Of a stretch of DNA of 64,000 nt, positions 49,326 to 59,183 are shown one piece after another. Both the position numbers and the translations under genes were made by a program. A model generated the notes under the pieces. It did not search any database. It was not told where the DNA came from and saw only the letters and a program-made list of their open reading frames with translations. How positions within the stretch are numbered: position 1 is the first letter of the stretch; the number at the start of each line of letters is the position of its first letter. This DNA is from Scylla paramamosain (taxonomy: Eukaryota > Arthropoda > Malacostraca > Decapoda > Portunidae). The stretch spans positions 20,156,591-20,220,590 of the forward strand of contig NC_087176.1 of NCBI RefSeq assembly GCF_035594125.1. Reading direction: 5' to 3'.

Positions 49326-50280
49326 CTGCTAAATCTATTAACAGGGTTCTGTCCTGTCACCCACTCTCTTTTTATTATCCATCAATGACTTTCTAAACCA
49401 GGCTTCTTGTCCTGTCCACTCCTATGCTGATGATACCACCCTGCACTTTTCCACATCTTTTCATAGACGTCCAACACTTCAGGAAGTAAACATTTCATTC
49501 AGGGAAGCCACAGAATGCCTGACTTCTGAGCTTTCTAAAATTTCTGATTGGGGCAGAGCAAATTTGATATTATTCAATGCCTCAAAAACTCAAATCCTCT
49601 ATCTATCAACTCAACACAACCTTCCAGACAACTATCCCTTCTTCAGTGACACTCAACTGTCCCCCTCTTTTACACTGAACATCCTCAGTCTGTCCTTTAC
49701 GTATAATCTGAACTGGAAACTTCACATCTCATCTCTAGCTAAAACAGCTTCTATGAAGTTACGTGTTCTGAAATGTCTCCGCCAGTTTTTCTCACCCCCC
49801 CAGCTGCTACCTCTGTACAAGGGCCTTATCCGTCCATGTATGGAGTATACTTCACATGTCTGGGGGGGGGGGGGTCCCACTCATACTGCTCTTTTAGACA
49901 GGGTGGAATCAAAAGCTTTTTGTCTCATCAACTTCTCTCCTCTAACTGACTGTCTTCAGCCTCTCTCTCATCAGTGCAATGTTGCATCTCTAGCTGTCTT
50001 CTACCACTATTTTCATACTAACTGCTCTTCTGATCTTGCTAACTGCATGCCTTCCCTCCTCCTGTGGCCTCGCTGCACAAGACTTTCTTCTTTCTCTCAA
50101 TCCTGTTCTGTCCACCTTTCTAATGCAAATGTTAACCAGTATTCTCAATCATTCATCCCTTTCTCTGGTAAACTGGAACTCCCTACCTGCTTCTGTATTT
50201 CCATTTTCCTATGACTTGAACTCCTTCAATAGAGGGGTTTCAAGACACTTATCCTTCAATTTTTGACTACTGCTTCGGAC

Positions 50281-50316
<36 letters not shown>

Positions 50317-50350
50317 CCCTGGCCAGTGTCCCTCGTACAGAAAAAAAAAA
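49326..50350 (+). mobile_element. 5'-truncated poly(A) non-LTR element, copy 3
   Basis: Begins at the AAATCTATTAAC block of the RT and runs to the poly(A) at 50341-50350. Relative to copies 1 and 2 it lacks 12 bases around the GVPQG motif (49344) and has a G-run expansion at 49862-49874 and a T-run at 50284-50314 in the 3' UTR. It still has the undeleted segment at 49780-49815 that copy 2 lost. Confidence 0.9.
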
Positions 50351-50842
50351 GTGTAGGTGTCTTGTTTCTTGTTATTTTCTGCAGTTCCTTCAGGTCAGCA
50401 AACCCCAAGAACTTATTGTCTGCCACCTTTTGTCTTGCATGTATCTGTAAGTGTGGTTAATATGCTTTATAGAGGGACTGCCTGCCTTGTGTAGTCTTGC
50501 AGCTTCCATTATACTCTTATGTACATGGCAGGATATATGAGACTTTCAATTCTTAAGTTATGTTATGCACTTTGCCTTGGCCTCCTTGTGTGAGATTGTC
50601 ACTCGGTTCATATGCTTTTGAGTTTTAGGTATGTTGGGTAATGTTCTGAAACACTACTAAACCTCACTTCCACTGCTTTTAAAAGGCTCTGGATGAAGTT
50701 ACATGTGTGTTGAGGTACTTATGCAGGTCTAATGCCAAATTAACAAGATTTCAAATTTATCAACAGGAGAAATCTTTCTTGAGAACCCAGCTAATCATCT
50801 ATGTGGACTCTGAAAATGGTCATAGTGAGAGAGCAGAGTGCT
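50351..50842. other. no gene recognised
   Basis: Unique sequence between retrotransposon copy 3 and the last exon of the receptor gene; it would contain the receptor 3' UTR. No canonical AATAAA was picked out on the minus strand. Confidence 0.4.
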
Positions 50843-50891
50843 TCAGAATATGGGCCATGGTTTTACACATGCATCATTATCCACTGCATAC

Positions 50892-50924
<33 letters not shown>

Positions 50925-51083
50925 CAGCTAAATGCTGCACCACCCATCAAGAGGATGAAGATTGCAGCCACATCAGAGAGGCTGGCTGTGAATTTAGTCT
51001 TCCTGCCACACATTGAAGTTCCTGCTGATAGCCAATTGGACCTCAGCTTGTTCATCAGGCTTGACTCCTGCCTCTTCTGAAGG
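50843..51083 (-). CDS. receptor exon 6 (end of S2, M4, stop)
   Basis: Acceptor CTTCCTACAG. The first C completes the AGC codon with exon 5. Contains LQKRQESSLMNKLRSNW, then M4, whose second half is a (CTG)10 run read as ten Leu, then EYAVDNDACVKPWPIF and TGA at 50843-50845. Confidence 0.85.
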
Positions 51084-54000
51084 CTGTAGGAAGAATAAGT
51101 AAGGTGAGTGTATGAGGGTTTGTAGGGAGAGAAGGTCTGGTACAGAAGATTGAAAAGGAATTGTGTCACTGAAGTATATCATTATGCTTTTATGTTGTGT
51201 AATAATATAGCAGTAAAATGCAGGCTGTATGGAAATAAAGGCACATCAGGATTTTATAAGGAGATTAAATTTTATAGGGAAGATTAAAAAGGAATATTGT
51301 GTCATTGTATCTGTCTCTTGCACCTTCCTTTCTGACTCCCATCCTTTGCAGTTCCATCCCTCCATCCACTTTCTGTCTTCTCAATCTTAATTCACACACA
51401 TACACACACGTGCACACACACCTGCAGTCAAATAACTTCCTAAAGGTGAATTTTTTTTGCAGCCCAATAGCAATGCCTCCTGTGATGTACTGGACTGGCA
51501 GTTCCTTGATTCTGGAGGAGTCTGCAATAGGAAGACCACAAATGTAGTAGTTCGTTGTGACATCCATACCTATGAACATGTATTTACCTGCCAAGTGAGT
51601 TTTTTATTTGTTTGACTTATTTATTTTCTCTTTTTTTTTTTTTTAATGTAACAGGAGGACTGGCCAAGGACAACAAAAAGAGCAAAAGAAAAGAAAACAA
51701 GACCCACTGAGCTGCCCGTCCCAAAAGAAAGTTAAAAAAGATCATCCAAAATTGGAAGATGTGTCCTGAAACCTCCCTCTTGAAAGAATTTGCATCATAG
51801 GAAGGAGGAGGTACAGAAGCATGTAGGGAGTGTGGGATTAGCTAACAGTGAGATACTGGTGGTGGTTATGCTAAATTGAGGAATGTTTGTGGTTTTATCT
51901 AAATGAAGAATGAATCTGGCTAATTTATTTTACCTGGTGGAAGAATTAGTTGTTTTCATTTATCAGAGGCAAGATATGAAGCAAATGTTTATATGACAAT
52001 TTCAAGTTTGCATCTTTCTCACTATGAGGAGAACTAATTGATGCTTTTTAATGACCTGTAAAGGAATTTTGTTCAACATTGCTTCATCTTAAGGGATTTA
52101 AGGATTAACAAAACCAGACCAAAAAATTCCCAAAGCATTCCAAAACAAGAGAAATAATGAAAAACACTGAAAAACACACTCAAATCATCAACAGATGTAT
52201 CCAAAGCATCAAAAAGACACAAAGAGAGATGAATATTTCATGAGAAACAATTAGAATATAAAAAAATACTAAAATCTTGAAAAATACACCAAAACATCAA
52301 AAAGACAAAAAAAGGGAGATGAAGAGACCATGACATAGTGAAGATTTTCCTGACACCAACGTGGGAGTTGCTTCTCCAGTCCCTCACTGTTGGAGCTGTG
52401 AAGGACTTACCATTCAAGACCTTCTCCAGTCCCTCACTGTTGGAGCTGTGAAGGACTTACCATTCAAGACCTTCTCCAGTCCCTCACTGTGGGAGCTGTG
52501 AAGGACTTACCATTCAAGACCTTCTCCAGTCCCTCACTGTGGGAGCTGTGAAGGACTTACCATTCAAGACCTTCTCCAGTCCCTCACTGTGGGAGCTGTG
52601 AAGGACTTACCATTCAAGACCTTCTCCAGTCCCTCAGTGTAGGAGTTCACTAAGTTATCTGGGGACCTCAGCACCACTTTCTGCCATGCCTCTCTCAGCA
52701 CACGGCACTCACCTGTCTGGGAGCCCACACAGGTTTGCTGCTCCCAGGGAAGAAGAGAAGGCACGTTATAATCTAGCCAGACTGATGTGGTGATATGAGA
52801 TTGTTCACATCCTAGGTGGTTATTGGAGGCAATCTTGATAAAGGACTAATCAAAAGGGCCTGGAGAAAGCCAGTTGAAGGAAGATCAAGGTAAAGAGTGA
52901 GTGAGATGGAAGGATGGAATTGTGCTAGAGCTGCTAAGGATGGGAGTCACAGAAGAAGATGCAAGGGACAGACACAACCAAAGAAGACTTGTGCATGGTG
53001 CCAGCCCCTCACTCCAGAGAAGCAGCAAAAACAGAAAAAGAGGACGGTAGTCACATCAGTATTTTACACAGTTTAGCCTAACAGTCAGTTAGTTTTTGGT
53101 AGACTCTGGGACACTCTGCCTACTTCTATATTTCCTCCTTCTTATGACTAGAACTCTTTCAAGAGGAAAGTTTCAAGGCACTTACCCTCCAATTTTGGAT
53201 GATCCTTTTGGTCTTAAGGGAATGGCACCTAAGTGGGTCTTTTTTTTTTTCCCTCCCAAAGCCAATGCCCCTCAAGTAAGAAAAAAAAAGAAAAAAAAAT
53301 TAACTCACAAATCCAGGGGTGGATTTAAGGTGGTGTCATACTAGCACTTTTTCCGTCAGTTTTTCATCGTTCCACATGAACTTATCGCATGAATTTGTCA
53401 GACGATCAGGATTGTTTCCTCCTGCAAATTTCCGCCTTTGTTTATATTTCCAAGACCAAGACCAAGACTTTCTGTGTGGCTTCAACCTGTCTCACAGAAC
53501 GTTATTACCACCTCTACGCTTCGTCATGGAAGGAAAACCACATCCAAGTTGGACACGCCGTTCAGAGGAGATCCTTGTGGAAAGCATAAGGAGCCATAAG
53601 TGCCTCTGGGACCACAAGGATGAATCTTGTATGAAGAAAGGCCTGAAAAGAGCGGCTCACAACACTGTCACCTGTGCCCTCCAATACTGTGTCTCACAGT
53701 AAACAGTATTAGTTTCAGAGTAGCGTATCTTTGCTGCAGTGTGGACTCCATGTTTGTTTGCACTCCTTGGGCTGTGCCAATGGAAAGTTTCAGATGAAAC
53801 ACCATTTGTGTGCGACAGGCCGCAGCCAAGATATCCACGATTTTCAGAAAAACGATGGAAAAAGTTGACGGAAAAAGTGTTGGTGTGACACACCACCTTG
53901 AGGTCAGTGGAGGCCCATGGCCAGCCTGAGATATTTATATTAATGTTTTTATGTATCTATATTCCATTCAATTTTTTAATATATATAATATAATCTAGAG

Positions 54001-54179
54001 AAAAGAGCATATTTATTTAGTGTAAATGAAACAAAAGCAGCTGTATTAATAATGATAAAAAATGTTAAAAAGTTCATAGAAAATTAGTGTTTACTGATTA
54101 ATTTGAGTTTCTTTCACTTACAGAATGCTTAATTATGTAAGGCCTGCCTGCCTGCCTGCCTGCCTGCCTGCCCCCCCCC

Positions 54180-54278
<99 letters not shown>

Positions 54279-56580
54279 GTGTGGATGGTATATCAGCACA
54301 GGGAGCAAAAAACCAAGGAGCCACTGAGGCTGTCACTTTGAAGAGGTCATTGTTGTTGCATCCAGCATCCCAGCCTGACTGCCTAGACAGCTCCTGCAGG
54401 TTGCTGAAGGGCAGAGTCACAGACTGCTCCACTGCCAGGTGTGAGACCAGTGTGGCAGAGTATGATGTGTACACAATGAGGGACACACCACAGCCAACCC
54501 TGTAGGTGACCCATGCTGCACTGCTGATTGGGTAGGTGTTGGAGCCTGCAGAAGGAGGAGGAGGAGGAGGGGGGGAAGATGCTATAAAAAAAGCAATTTT
54601 AAAACCTGGAAAATGATGCAAAAGCAATTTAAATCTTTGAAAGGGACAAAAGTAGATAATTTTAAATTCAAGTGTTGAAAAGACCATTTTAAAATGTTTC
54701 AGAGATAAAAATGCAATTTAAAAATTTTCTCACCATTTCTGAAAGATTTAAACATTATATCTTACTAAGAAAACTGTTGATACCTTCATCATGAGAACTA
54801 CTGATAACAAAATTAAATACATTACTTACGATATCCATAACAGTTGTATCAACACCACTTGCTTGCATTGCTCATGCCAGAACCAATTGAAGTTAATATC
54901 AACACAATTATGGAAATACATCAGATGTCATGTGAAGTTTACCAATTTTAAATCTATCCTTTAATGATTGTCTTCCTGTATTCCCATCTTATCAAACATT
55001 AAACACCACTACCCTTGTATTCATCTAACAGTCCCACCCATATACACATGTACACCCATCAAAAAAATGTTGTCACCTTTATGGTGTGTTACTGTATGAC
55101 ACATCACACAATGATTTCTGGTATAACTCATGCAGTATGGTGCAAAGTTGGTAACCCTGCTGTGCCAAGTTGCTAGTTACTGGGGAATTTGTGACTGGTA
55201 TAATATATGATCCTGGTATGATGTGGAAAATGCACTCCATGAACCATTATTTGCTCTACAGAATGAACTACACTAAAGTGATAATAGTATGGGATGTTTA
55301 CGAGGGAGAAGAATGGAGAGGGGGGGGACAGGAAGACGTACCAACCTCCACAAGTCATCACGGCTGCTGTGCCAGTGTTTGTTGCGGTCAATTTCAGAAC
55401 CTAGAGTAACAAAAAATATTTTGACAGGTGTACTAGCTAACTAACCGGACACTAAACATTGCTATCCTGCAGCTAACCAGTCCTTGCATTCAACTAACAG
55501 TCTCACCCTTTCAGGTCCTCACCTTGCTGTAGGAGACCTGATAACATGTACCAGCCATTTTACCAAACACTAAACACTACCACCATTGAACTGACCAGTC
55601 CCACACCCCAACAGGTCCTCACTTTGCTGTAGGAGAGCTGACAACACGTACCAGCCAGCAACTCCCATGCTGACGGGCTTCTCCCCCATGGGTATGTAGC
55701 ACCTCTGGAGTTGGTCAGCAAAGAAGAGGATGCTAGCCAAACCTATCATGTTAGTCAGGATGCACCAGTACAGAGCTGTGTCCATTGGGGTTGTGTAGGC
55801 TAGTAGCATCTTGTCAAGGTCCTCATAGGTGGCCACAAACAGTTTATGGCTATAAGAGGAGGACTTGCCTTGTGAACATCACATTGGGGTGAGTGTTTAA
55901 TCTGATTTTGTGTTAATTTGTTTTGTGGGGAGTGAGTGTTAATGTGATTTTTTGTTAAGTGAATGCTGTGCCTGGGCTCCTGAGGTGTAGTGTGGTGTGG
56001 TGGGCCATAAGACTGTCCCTTTCCACTAGGGCCTGACAGGTATTAAGAGTGTGAAGGATGTGTGTGTGGTGCCTTGTTTGGGCCATCTTGTGTGTGATTG
56101 CCAGCCTGATATATACAGAAAAATAAGTTATTAGTGGAGCTGAGAGTGTGAATGTGTGGTGGTTTGTCTGGGGTGTCCTGTGGGGGATTGTTTGGCCTGG
56201 TATGTAAATACATTATTATTTGGGTTAACTGTGAATGTTGTATGTGTGAATATATGGTGCATTGTCTGGGCCACCCTGTATGGGGTTGCCAATGTGGTAT
56301 ATAGATATATCAATCAAATTATTTGACATTTCATATTGTAAACATTTTGCTGATCCAAGTTAATCTGTTAAGGGAGTGCTTTGTTCACTATCCTTAAATC
56401 ATTATTTGATCATCACTTGTGTATATATATAGGCTGGGTGTAGGTAACAACTTTCAGCCTCTCTTCAGTGATGGACAATTCAGAGACAGTGAGGTCAGCT
56501 TCCCCTGACTGCAAAGCTCCTACCATGCCCGTCCACTCATTGTTTGAGCTGTCCTTCAGTTTCCCTCTAGTACCTTCAGA
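50843..56580 (-). CDS. ionotropic receptor (iGluR/IR family), six exons
   Basis: Exons on the minus strand: 56417-56580, 55623-55849, 54337-54545, 52611-52716, 51422-51587 and 50843-51083. All have AG/GT borders, phases match at every junction, and the sum is exactly 371 codons including the stop. Domains in order: S1 ligand-binding half (EWTGMVGALQSGEADLTVSE, SITEERLKVVTYTQP), M1 (YWCILTNMIGLASILFFA), pore loop (WYVLSALLQQ), M3 with SYSATLVSHLAV (the SYTANLAAF-equivalent), S2 (NDLFK, AWQKVV, EGLEKVLNGKYMFIGMD, GGIAIGLQKKFTFRKLFD, LMNKLRSNWLSAG) and M4 (DVAAIFILLMGGAAFS plus ten Leu). It would be a ligand-gated cation channel, either chemosensory IR or a divergent glutamate receptor. The S1 arginine of SITEER aligns with the glutamate-binding Arg, but the S2 Thr and Glu positions look replaced. 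The first part of S1 and any N-terminal domain were not found upstream, so the 5' end is missing or distant. Confidence 0.88.
50895..50924. repeat. (CAG)10 microsatellite inside the M4 codons
   Basis: Ten CAG triplets on the plus strand, read as CTG (Leu) by the receptor. Confidence 0.95.
51422..51587 (-). CDS. receptor exon 5 (S2 domain)
   Basis: Acceptor CACTTGGCAG, donor GTGTGT. Encodes KYMFIGMDVTTNYYICG, LPIADSSRIKELPVQY and GGIAIGLQKKFTFRKLFD. Confidence 0.85.
51588..52370. other. receptor intron 4, unique part
   Basis: AT-rich; the 52090-52330 part is very A-rich with repeated AAAACAC/CATCAAAAAGACA words. No other feature seen. Confidence 0.5.
52371..52660 (-). repeat. 50-bp tandem repeat copying the exon-4 donor
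   Basis: The unit starts at 52371, 52421, 52471, 52521, 52571 and 52621. On the minus strand each full unit carries GTCTTGAATG followed by GTAAGTCC, the end of exon 4 plus its 5' splice site. GTAAGT begins at 52610 (the true junction), 52560, 52510, 52460 and 52410. Confidence 0.95.
52611..52716 (-). CDS. receptor exon 4 (S2 domain)
   Basis: Acceptor GGCTCCCAG, donor GTAAGT. Encodes TGECRVLREAWQKVVLRS, PDNLVNSYTEGLEKVLN and ends in phase 1, as exon 5 requires. An alternative acceptor 4 bases downstream (ACAG) is possible but would break the phase. Confidence 0.8.
53083..53299 (+). mobile_element. 3' fragment of poly(A) non-LTR family
   Basis: Diverged counterpart of the last codons and 3' UTR (GACTCTGGGACACTCTGCCT, TCAAGAGGAAAGTTTCAAGG), ending in poly(A). 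Confidence 0.8.
53327..53899 (+). mobile_element. TIR element carrying a MADF-like frame
   Basis: The left end AAGGTGGTGTCATACTAGCA continues with CTTTTTCCGTCA. The right end is the inverse, with the same words in the same order over about 43 bases, allowing a few mismatches and gaps. The 573-bp element lies in a receptor intron. The association of such ends with a MADF protein suggests PIF/Harbinger, but no transposase is present and the target duplication is unclear. Confidence 0.72.
53525..53702 (+). CDS. short MADF-like protein
   Basis: 58 residues: MEGKPHPSWTRRSEEILVES, then IRSHKCLWDHKDESCMKKGL and KRAAHNTVTCALQYCVSQ. The pattern ILVESIRSHKCLWD..D resembles the first two helices of MADF (Myb/SANT-like) DNA-binding domains, in which an acidic/Leu helix is followed by P.LWD. 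It lacks the rest of the domain (about 85 residues), so it is truncated. The frame is also open upstream (53319) without domain signal. Probably the remains of the accessory DNA-binding protein of the transposon. Confidence 0.5.
53903..54140. other. receptor intron, no feature
   Basis: AT-rich unique sequence. Confidence 0.5.
54141..54275. repeat. (GCCT)n, poly(C) and (CT)n compound repeat
   Basis: Seven GCCT units, a C-run with one A, then about 42 CT units. The receptor frame is open into this repeat but the likely donor lies before it. Confidence 0.95.
54337..54545 (-). CDS. receptor exon 3 (M3 and start of S2)
   Basis: Acceptor CTTCTGCAG. The leading GC completes a Ser codon with exon 2. 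Encodes SNTYPISSAAWVTYRVGCGV, SLIVYTSYSATLVSHLAVEQ and the NNNDLFK end. The donor GTGACA is weak; the frame stays open downstream, so the exon end is the least certain junction. Confidence 0.8.
54546..55440. other. receptor intron 2, unique part
   Basis: AT-rich with a GGA-rich patch at 54548-54575. No other exon recognised. Confidence 0.5.
55441..55660 (-). repeat. two-copy tandem duplication spanning exon-2 end
   Basis: Two units of about 100 bp. The unit at 55512-55557 duplicates 55612-55657, that is the last bases of exon 2 and its donor. The words CACTAAACA and CAGTCC recur in the upstream halves. Confidence 0.85.
55623..55849 (-). CDS. receptor exon 2 (M1 and pore loop)
   Basis: Acceptor CTCCTCTTATAG, donor AAA/GTGAGG. 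Encodes HKLFVATYEDLDKMLLAYTT, PMDTALYWCILTNMIGLASI, LFFADQ and GVAGWYVLSALLQQ. Starts with one base that completes the codon from exon 1 and ends in phase 1. Confidence 0.86.
55985..56310. repeat. degenerate repeat units in receptor intron 1
   Basis: Three units of about 95 bp sharing TGGTG..TTGTCTGGG..., TGTG.GGGATTG and CCTGGTAT-type words. The first unit is also related to 46320-46470. Confidence 0.65.
56417..56580 (-). CDS. receptor exon 1 found (S1 domain)
   Basis: Acceptor ACTTGTACAG, donor AA/GTGATG. Encodes SEGTRGKLKDSSNNEWTGMV, GALQSGEADLTVSELSIT and EERLKVVTYTQPIYIH. Starts in phase 0. The preceding exon carrying the start of S1 was not located. Confidence 0.85.
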
Positions 56581-56588
56581 CTGTACAA

Positions 56589-56590
<2 letters not shown>

Positions 56591-56674
<84 letters not shown>
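56591..56674. repeat. (CT)n microsatellite
   Basis: About 42 CT units; on the receptor strand this is GA and lies only 10 bases upstream of the exon-1 acceptor. Confidence 0.95.
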
Positions 56675-56679
<5 letters not shown>

Positions 56680-57093
56680 ATCTGCATGTTTATCTCCTCC
56701 TTCATGCATCACCAAATACCACCAACTGTTCTATGTATCCTTGCATCTAAGATTTGTCCTAATTTTGCAGGAAGCCCACCCCAGCAGCCCAGCCTCCCCT
56801 GACAGCTATCATCATCTGCTGCCTTGCCTGGGAGGACCATAGACACAGCTTGTCTCTGATGTCTTCCCCACAATGCCTTGTCTTTGTTGGCTTCAGTGCA
56901 ATTTGTTTGTCTTCAGTTTAAATAGTATTGTATATACTATCTTGTCTTCACCATCTTGAAATGTGAAGGATGTTCTTGACAAACAAACAAGGTAGTATTG
57001 TATAATTATTACTTTAAATATTGTCTTAAATTATCTTGAAATTTGTAAAAAAAAAAATGTGTAAAAAGAAAGCAAATACAGATGATTATCTCT
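56675..57093. other. no gene recognised
   Basis: AT-rich sequence upstream of the first receptor exon found. It was searched for the missing S1 start without success. Confidence 0.5.
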
Positions 57094-57320
57094 GTAGTGA
57101 AGGAGGAAGGACTCAATATCCCTGTAGTGAAGGAGGAAGGACTCAATTTTTTTTAAGTTTAAGGTGTGATTTGCACATAGAGGCTCCTGGATTTCCCTGT
57201 AGAGTGACCCTCCCTGAATGCAGGGAGGGACGGTGCCTCTATGTACAAATCGCACCTTAAACTTAGTAGTGAAGCCTTAAACTTAGTATTTTGTAGTGAA
57301 GGAGGGAGGAAGGACTCCTT
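57094..57320. repeat. hairpin-forming inverted repeat in a short direct repeat
   Basis: The arm 57155-57184 (AAGTTTAAGGTGTGATTTGC...) pairs with 57234-57263 with two or three mismatches. An inner CCCTCC...GGAGGG stem lies in the loop. GTAGTGAAGGAGG repeats at 57095, 57124 and 57294 bracket the hairpin. Confidence 0.8.
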
Positions 57321-57330
57321 TCTGAGTCCT

Positions 57331-57740
57331 TCTCATCACCACAATGTTGCATCTCTAGCTGTCTTCTACCGCTATTTTCATGCTAACTGCTCTTCTGATC
57401 TCACTAACTGCATACCTTCCCTCCTCCCGTGGCCTCACTGCACAAGACTTTCTTCTTTCTCTCACCTCTATTGTGTCCACCTCTCTAATACAAGAGTTAA
57501 CCAGTATTCTCAGTCATTCATCCCTTTCTCTGGCAAACTCTGGAACTCCCTACCTGCTTCTGTATTTCCACCTTCCTATGACTTTAATTCCTTCAAGAGG
57601 GAGGTTTCAAGACATTTATCCTTCAATTTCTGACTACTGCTTTGGACAGTGTTTGGGGATCAGCACCTCAGTGGGCTTTTTTCTTTATTGGATTTTTGCT
57701 GCCCTTGGCCAGTGTCCCTCTTGCATAAAAAAAAAAAAAA
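57331..57740 (+). mobile_element. 5'-truncated poly(A) non-LTR element, copy 4
   Basis: Starts at the CACAATGTTGCATCTCTAGC block and keeps the last 95 or so codons intact to the stop at 57633 (LWNSLPASVFPPSYDF), then the 3' UTR and about 18 A. The frame is uninterrupted, suggesting a fairly recent insertion. Confidence 0.9.
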
Positions 57741-58350
57741 AAACTATACTCTTTTTATTCTTAGAAGAATGTTTAGGCATTGGCTGAGATCTGTTAGATA
57801 CTCTGCCACATCACACAATTTCTCTTAAATATATCAATTCTTTTTACTCTATTGAAAATGGAATATTGAGTACGGATTATTCAGCTCATCAAACCAAGCA
57901 GTGCTATGAATGGTTTGGGTTCTAAGATAATAAATAGTCTGGATCTTACATAAATATCAAAACATTTGACAACATAGCTTTGCAGCGTTATCATTTTGGT
58001 GGAGCACCTGGGATGCTTACTGATAGGGTCAGGTGACTCAGGTCAGTGAGAGGGGTGGCTCCTACTCTTGAGGGACACTCCCATGATGGAAGCAACTCCC
58101 AAGTGCTCGCATGTTCTTCACAGGTGGGAGAAATAACTTACTTACAACAAGAATAAGTATTTTTAGAAGAGAAGGGCCTATAAAGGTCCAGTCATTGCAT
58201 CCTCCACAGCAATACTTCCAACAACCATAGCCAATCATGTGAGTGAGACAACAGTACCACCAATCTGCTCTGCCCAAAATTGAGATTACGCAAATCAATT
58301 ACCATGAAGAAATGAATTATACAAAAATTATTCACACAGTATCATACAAT

Positions 58351-58351
<1 letters not shown>
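57741..58351. other. no gene recognised
   Basis: Unique sequence; minus-strand frames near 58062-58298 were examined as possible receptor exons and not accepted. Confidence 0.5.

Positions 58352-58394
<43 letters not shown>
58352..58394. repeat. (GA)n microsatellite
   Basis: About 20 GA units. Confidence 0.94.
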
Positions 58395-58397
<3 letters not shown>

Positions 58398-58744
58398 GTC
58401 ACCTGTCCTTTCCACCAAAGTGTTAAACTGATAATTGGTCCTGTAGAGACAATGCAACTCACAGGGAATTCCCCTACTCGACCAATGCCCAAACGTTCTT
58501 CTGGGAGTAAAAACACCATAGGTAAATACACACACACACACACACACACCTTGTTTACTTACTGATATTGTGGCAAGTGGGTGTCAATTTCTGGTCCTGT
58601 CTTGGTCAGCTAATGTCAATTCCTAGTGGTGTCTTGGTCAACTGACGTCAGTTCTTGTTGCTATCAAGTGACCAGTCTCCCCAGCAGAGATTTCCTCAAA
58701 ATTGAAAAAAAAAAAGAGGAATCAAATAACCTAGAGTCAATGCA

Positions 58745-58877
58745 TGTGTGTGTGTGTGTGTGTGCAGCCTGCAGTCTGGGTGTTAGTTCTTGGTAATGGA
58801 AGATCTGTGTGTGTGTGTGTGTAGTGTCAGTTCTTGGAACTTCCAGTTATTCTAATAACTTCCAGTTATTGGAAGAT

Positions 58878-58919
<42 letters not shown>
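58745..58919. repeat. three (GT)n microsatellites
   Basis: GT at 58745-58763, 58805-58823 and 58881-58919, with a repeated CAGTTATT/GGAA phrase in the spacer. Confidence 0.92.
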
Positions 58920-58921
<2 letters not shown>

Positions 58922-59160
58922 ACCTAGTAGTGGTTTACGGGAGGGGAGTAATCTCATAGTCTCTATGTCTATCCAGTTTGGTCTTAAGAGCATGGACAGT
59001 TTGGACATTGACAACGTCTTCAGAGTTCATTCCATTTGTTAACACTTCTGTGAGGAAAACTATACTGCTTGATGTCTCTTCTACAGTTAACTTTCAGCAA
59101 CTTCTTACTGTGTCCCCATGTACTCTGTGTCTAAATTTATAAAACATTCTTTGTCTACGT
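58920..59160 (+). repeat. possible decapod interspersed repeat
   Basis: TTTACCTAGTAGTGGTTTAC, GACAACGTCTTCAGAGTTCA and TTAACACTTCTGTGAGGAAA look like words of a repeat widespread in decapod genomes. Recognition is from memory and unverified. Confidence 0.4.
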
Positions 59161-59183
59161 GTGTGTGTGTGTGTGTGTGTGTG

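Noticed and set aside
50838..51080. Plus-strand frame with a Ser run opposite receptor exon 6
   Set aside because: It is the antisense of an exon supported by phase-matched splicing and M4 hydrophobicity; the Ser run is the CAG repeat.
56771..56846. Possible terminal exon of the unrecognised plus-strand gene (EAHPSSPASPDSYHHLLPCL, then a stop)
   Set aside because: Good acceptor and plausible composition, but joining it to exon E creates a stop at the junction; an unseen intermediate exon would be needed.
58062..58298. Minus-strand frame considered as the missing first part of receptor S1
   Set aside because: Cys/Trp-rich with no S1 motif and no suitable splice pair.
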